This document shows positions 60,994 to 64,000 of a DNA stretch of 64,000 bases, one piece after another; the stretch's first letter is position 1; each line of letters begins with the position of its first letter. The stretch spans positions 1-64,000 of the forward strand of contig NZ_JAAXCY010000016.1 in the NCBI RefSeq assembly GCF_014230465.1. The letters run 5' to 3'. A model generated the notes under the pieces. The model had not been told where the DNA came from. It did no database searches and was given only the letters and a program-made list of their open reading frames with translations. This stretch comes from Pseudomonas cremoris. Lineage in GTDB: Bacteria > Pseudomonadota > Gammaproteobacteria > Pseudomonadales > Pseudomonadaceae. A program made the position numbers and the translations under genes.

Positions 60994-61893
60994 TTGAAAC
61001 TCATCATTGTTGTTCTCTACGTTGCCTCCATTGCGTATGTTCACCTGCGTGGCCGGGTGCGGCATAAGCTGGGCCGCCAGCTCAGTGACCATTCAACCTT
61101 CCTGGCACCGATCAACTGCTTTCTCTATCTGTTCTCCAAGCTACCCAGCCGACCGTATCTGTCGCCTAGCGATTTTCCCGACCTGAGCCCGTTGCAGGAA
61201 CATTGGGAAGAAATTCGCCAGGAAGGCCAGAACCTGATGCGCGCGGGTGAGATCAAGCGCTCTGACCAATACAACGACGTGGGTTTCAACTCGTTCTTCA
61301 AGTCGGGTTGGAAGCGTTTCTACCTGAAGTGGTACGGCGACAGTCATCCCTCGGCAATGAAACTCTGCCCACGCACGACTGAGCTGGTGCAAAGCATCGG
61401 TTCAATCAAGGCTGCAATGTTTGCCGAGTTGCCGCCAGGCTCCAAGCTGGTGCGTCACCGAGACCCGTATGCCGGCTCCTATCGCTACCATCTAGGCTTG
61501 GACACGCCGAACGACCCTAGCTGCTACATCAATGTGGATGGCGAAAATTACTACTGGCGTGACGGCGAGCCGGTGATGTTTGACGAGACTTACATTCACT
61601 ACGCTGAAAACACCACGCAACAAAACCGCATCATCCTGTTCTGCGATATCGAGCGACCGATGAAGTACCGCTGGGCGGCCGCGTTCAATCGCTGGTTCAG
61701 CCGCAACGTGATGGCGGCTGCGGGCTCTCCCAACGATGCCGGTGACAAGACCGGTGCACTGAACCGCGCCTTTACTCGCCTGTACAAGATCCGTCTGCGG
61801 GGTAAAGAGCTGAAAAAACGCAACCGCACGCGTTATTACCTGGAAAAATGGGCGATCTTTGCTGGCTTGGCGCTGATCTTCATTTATATCTGA
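60994..61893 (+). CDS. lpxO: Lipid A 2-hydroxylase LpxO (aspartyl/asparaginyl beta-hydroxylase family)
   Basis: A 299-residue Fe(II)/2-oxoglutarate enzyme that hydroxylates a secondary acyl chain of lipid A. Membrane segments at both ends (LKLIIVVLYVASIAYV and WAIFAGLALIFIYI) anchor the cytoplasmic catalytic domain. Iron ligands are His155 and Asp157 (VRHRDPYAGS) and His202 (ETYIHYAEN), and Arg212 probably binds 2-oxoglutarate. The length equals typical LpxO. The start is TTG at 60994, since no ATG lies near the conserved N terminus. It sits 256 bp after the Wzz-like gene; both modify lipopolysaccharide. Confidence 0.93.
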   Translation: MKLIIVVLYVASIAYVHLRGRVRHKLGRQLSDHSTFLAPINCFLYLFSKLPSRPYLSPSDFPDLSPLQEHWEEIRQEGQNLMRAGEIKRSDQYNDVGFNSFFKSGWKRFYLKWYGDSHPSAMKLCPRTTELVQSIGSIKAAMFAELPPGSKLVRHRDPYAGSYRYHLGLDTPNDPSCYINVDGENYYWRDGEPVMFDETYIHYAENTTQQNRIILFCDIERPMKYRWAAAFNRWFSRNVMAAAGSPNDAGDKTGALNRAFTRLYKIRLRGKELKKRNRTRYYLEKWAIFAGLALIFIYI

Positions 61894-61911
61894 ACCCGGG
61901 GCGGGGGCCGT

Positions 61912-64000
61912 TCATTCCGGTGGACGAGCCCCTAGTTTGTCCCACATCTTCTTGCTGATCTTTTGCCGGTGGGCGTAGCCTGCCCACGGATCGGCTTTCA
62001 AACCCTGCAAGCGTTCAAGCACGTTGGCGAGTGTCCATTGCTGGGCTGTGCGCAGTGCCGTCAATTCTTCCCGGCTGACCGGTACAGACACCGGTAGGCC
62101 CGGCCTGGCCCGCAAAGAATAAGCCGTCACTGTACTTGCGCCCCGGGCATTGCGTAGGTAGTCGATAAAGATTTTGCCCACTCGGTTTTTCGGCCCGGAC
62201 GTGGCGGTAAAGCGTTCGGGCAGTTGCTTGGCCATGAACTGCGCTATGGCCTTGGAAAACGCCTTGACGGTCTCCCAGCCATCCCGTCGCGCCAGCGGTA
62301 CCATAAGATGCAAACCCTTGCCGCCGCTCGTCTTGACGAATACCTCTAGCCCCAACTCATCGAGTACCGACAAGGTCAGTTGTGCAGCCTCGAGCATGGT
62401 TTTCCAGGGCAACGCAGGGTCTGGATCAAGGTCGAGTACAAAGTGGTCTGGGGTTTCGATCTTGTCCGTCGTGGCGCCCCAGGTGTGCAGCTCGACGGTG
62501 CCCATCTGCACGACACCCTGCAGCGCCTGCGCGCTGTCGATCTCCATCAACCGTGCGTGCCCCGGGTCCAGGCCTGCAGCCAGTTGCTTGATATGGGGAA
62601 TTGCAAGGCGTTCAGCATGTTTCTGGAAAAACTGCTCGCCATCGATGCCTTCAGGGGCGCGCAGCAATGACACCGGCCGATGGCGCAGAAACGGCAGGAT
62701 CCATTCGCTGATGTCGCTGTAGTACTGCGCCACGTGCTGTTTTTGAGCACCGCTTTGTGAGTCGATAACGCGGTCGGCGTGCGTAATGCTTATCGCAGGT
62801 TTAGACGGCTGCTCATGAACAACCTGTGCGAACGGTTTGTCGCTGCGCAGCCCGATAAACGTGGCGTGGCGCACCATGCCCTCACGCGTCCACTCGGCAA
62901 ATTGCACTTCACCGACCAATTTGGGCGCTACCCAGCACACGCCCCGCGCCTGTGCACGGGTCAGTGGTTTAGCCAGTGGGGAGGTTTTACGGTCGAGTGC
63001 CGTGAGTTGCGCGTGGACAGTGTCCAGTGAGGCCTGATCAAACCCCGTACCCACCCGTCCGGCATAGGCCAGTCCGGACGCGCCATTCACCGCCAGCAGC
63101 AGCGCCCCGAAGCCACTGCGTGAGCCTTGAGGGCGGGTATAACCGACGATGACGAATTCCTGACGCTGTCGGCATTTGAGCTTGATCCAATCGGGACTGC
63201 GTGTGGACACATACGGGCTGCCCAAGCGTTTACCGACGACGCCTTCCAGGTTAAGCGCGCAGGCGCTTTCAATGATGTCGCGAGGGGGGGCAGTGAAGGC
63301 TTCGGAGAAGCGCAGCAGGCTGTTTTTGCTCGGGGCCAATGCTGACTTGAGTTTCTCACGCCGGGCTTCAATGGGCGCTTGGCGCTGATCCAGCCCATTC
63401 AAGAAGGGCGCATCAAACAGGTAATACACAATGTCCAGGCTGTGCCCACTTTCAAAGGCATTCTGCAGCGCTTGAAAATCCGGTAAGCCGTCGCCATTGA
63501 GGCTGACCATTTCACCGTCGAGCCAGCTGTCCTTGAGCTTGAGGGCACGCACCGCCTTGGCTTGACGCGGCAGCCGTTCGGTCCAGTCGTGGCCATTACG
63601 TGTAAACAACCGCACTTCGCCGGCCTGAATGCGTGCGAGCATGCGGTAACCGTCGAATTTGATTTCGTACTGCCAGTCGCCGTCCGGCGCGTGATCGACC
63701 AACGTGGCCAGTTGCGGCTTCAAGTGTTCTGGAAATGCCTGCTTAGGGTTAACGCGCGTCTTGGTCGCTCCAACGCCAGCCCCGCTGAGCACGCTGTTGG
63801 GCTGGGCCTGGACGATATCGTACTCAGCGCTCGGGCGAGCCTGTGCGTCGTGCTCCTTGATCAACAACCATTGCTCTTTGTCGCCGCTGCCTTTCAGGCG
63901 TGTGCGCACGAGCGCCCAGTCCCCCGACAGCTTCTCGCCGATCAGGCTGAATTTGAGTTTGCCCGCGGCATAGGCCTGGTGGGGATCGCCATGGGGTTGC
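61912..64000 (-). CDS. ligD: ATP-dependent DNA ligase D (non-homologous end joining), 3' part
   Basis: Multifunctional NHEJ ligase, continuing off the right edge (about 696 codons shown). At the visible N-terminal side is the end of the 3'-phosphoesterase domain (LIGEKLSGDWALVRTRLKG), then the ligase domain with the adenylated lysine in YEIKFDGYRM, LDGEMV and LEGVVGKRLGSPY, then the OB fold, and last the primase-polymerase domain with FVLDLDPDPALPW and KTSGGKGLHLMVPL. The frame stays open through 64000, so an internal ATG/GTG near 63909 is not the start. It works with Ku, which is not in the window. In Pseudomonas it is typically expressed in stationary phase. Confidence 0.95.
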   Translation of the reverse strand, partial: QPHGDPHQAYAAGKLKFSLIGEKLSGDWALVRTRLKGSGDKEQWLLIKEHDAQARPSAEYDIVQAQPNSVLSGAGVGATKTRVNPKQAFPEHLKPQLATLVDHAPDGDWQYEIKFDGYRMLARIQAGEVRLFTRNGHDWTERLPRQAKAVRALKLKDSWLDGEMVSLNGDGLPDFQALQNAFESGHSLDIVYYLFDAPFLNGLDQRQAPIEARREKLKSALAPSKNSLLRFSEAFTAPPRDIIESACALNLEGVVGKRLGSPYVSTRSPDWIKLKCRQRQEFVIVGYTRPQGSRSGFGALLLAVNGASGLAYAGRVGTGFDQASLDTVHAQLTALDRKTSPLAKPLTRAQARGVCWVAPKLVGEVQFAEWTREGMVRHATFIGLRSDKPFAQVVHEQPSKPAISITHADRVIDSQSGAQKQHVAQYYSDISEWILPFLRHRPVSLLRAPEGIDGEQFFQKHAERLAIPHIKQLAAGLDPGHARLMEIDSAQALQGVVQMGTVELHTWGATTDKIETPDHFVLDLDPDPALPWKTMLEAAQLTLSVLDELGLEVFVKTSGGKGLHLMVPLARRDGWETVKAFSKAIAQFMAKQLPERFTATSGPKNRVGKIFIDYLRNARGASTVTAYSLRARPGLPVSVPVSREELTALRTAQQWTLANVLERLQGLKADPWAGYAHRQKISKKMWDKLGARPPE

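Noticed and set aside
1..64000. tRNA, rRNA, CRISPR array, transposase or prophage genes
   Set aside because: No cloverleaf-like, rRNA-like, spacer-repeat or recombinase sequences were recognised; the repeated units seen are REP-type hairpins.

Overview
The window looks like the chromosome of a fluorescent Pseudomonas (P. fluorescens group). The evidence is the start of a Pseudomonas-type class Ia ribonucleotide reductase small subunit, a DUF2388 protein, ABC-F YbiT, LpxO and LigD, plus hairpin repeats built on GTGGGAGCGGGCTTGCTCGCGAA-like arms. The content is mostly accessory: about 57 protein genes, many transporters and seven LysR-type regulators. I saw no rRNA, tRNA, CRISPR array, transposase or integrase.

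Layout. (1) 0-0.6 kb: 5' end of nrdB behind two NrdR boxes. (2) 0.7-17.2 kb: small-molecule catabolism. A Fae-family / aldo-keto reductase / aldehyde dehydrogenase / MFS operon faces a LysR gene. A porin-like protein and a complete peptide-type ABC importer (Tat-exported binding protein, two permeases, double ATPase) follow. Next to the importer are an M24 metalloenzyme with DddP-like metal ligands, a 2-oxoglutarate oxygenase, a LysR and an MFS exporter. (3) 17.5-24.4 kb: LysR, AldA-like dehydrogenase, MFS, enolase-superfamily dehydratase and GMC oxidoreductase, probably a sugar-acid or polyol pathway. (4) 24.4-25.9 kb: an iron-type ECF sigma and FecR pair without a receptor.

(5) 25.9-37.7 kb: a sulfur block. 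It holds an Ssu/Tau-type ABC importer, SsuF, a PatB/MalY C-S lyase, a LysR, and a divergent operon of polar amino-acid ABC importer, thiol dioxygenase and an 899-residue protein with four rhodanese domains fused to a cystathionine-lyase-type PLP enzyme. The logic is import of an organosulfur amino acid, C-S cleavage, sulfane sulfur handling and thiol oxidation. (6) 37.8-41.5 kb: a 1254-residue putative toxin or effector with a C-terminal papain-like Cys-His-Asp triad, compositionally unlike its neighbours. (7) 41.9-55.7 kb: gamma-glutamyltransferase, a TetX-like monooxygenase with a MarR regulator and two palindromic operators, NMN uptake (PnuC plus NadR-like kinase), a chemoreceptor, UppP, DUF1294, a MmcQ/YjbR protein, LysR/AzoR, an alpha/beta hydrolase, MFS and YbiT. 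(8) 55.9-64 kb: DUF2388, MFS, methyltransferase, a TIGR03067-like protein, a Wzz-like chain-length protein, LpxO and the 3' part of ligD.

Genes are packed tightly, with several 4-bp start/stop overlaps and convergent 3' overlaps of up to 63 bp. The strongest candidates for undescribed biology are the rhodanese-lyase fusion with its thiol dioxygenase and importer, the papain-like toxin, and the DddP-like/2OG-oxygenase/ABC cluster. Functional statements rest on motif recognition by eye; no database search was run.
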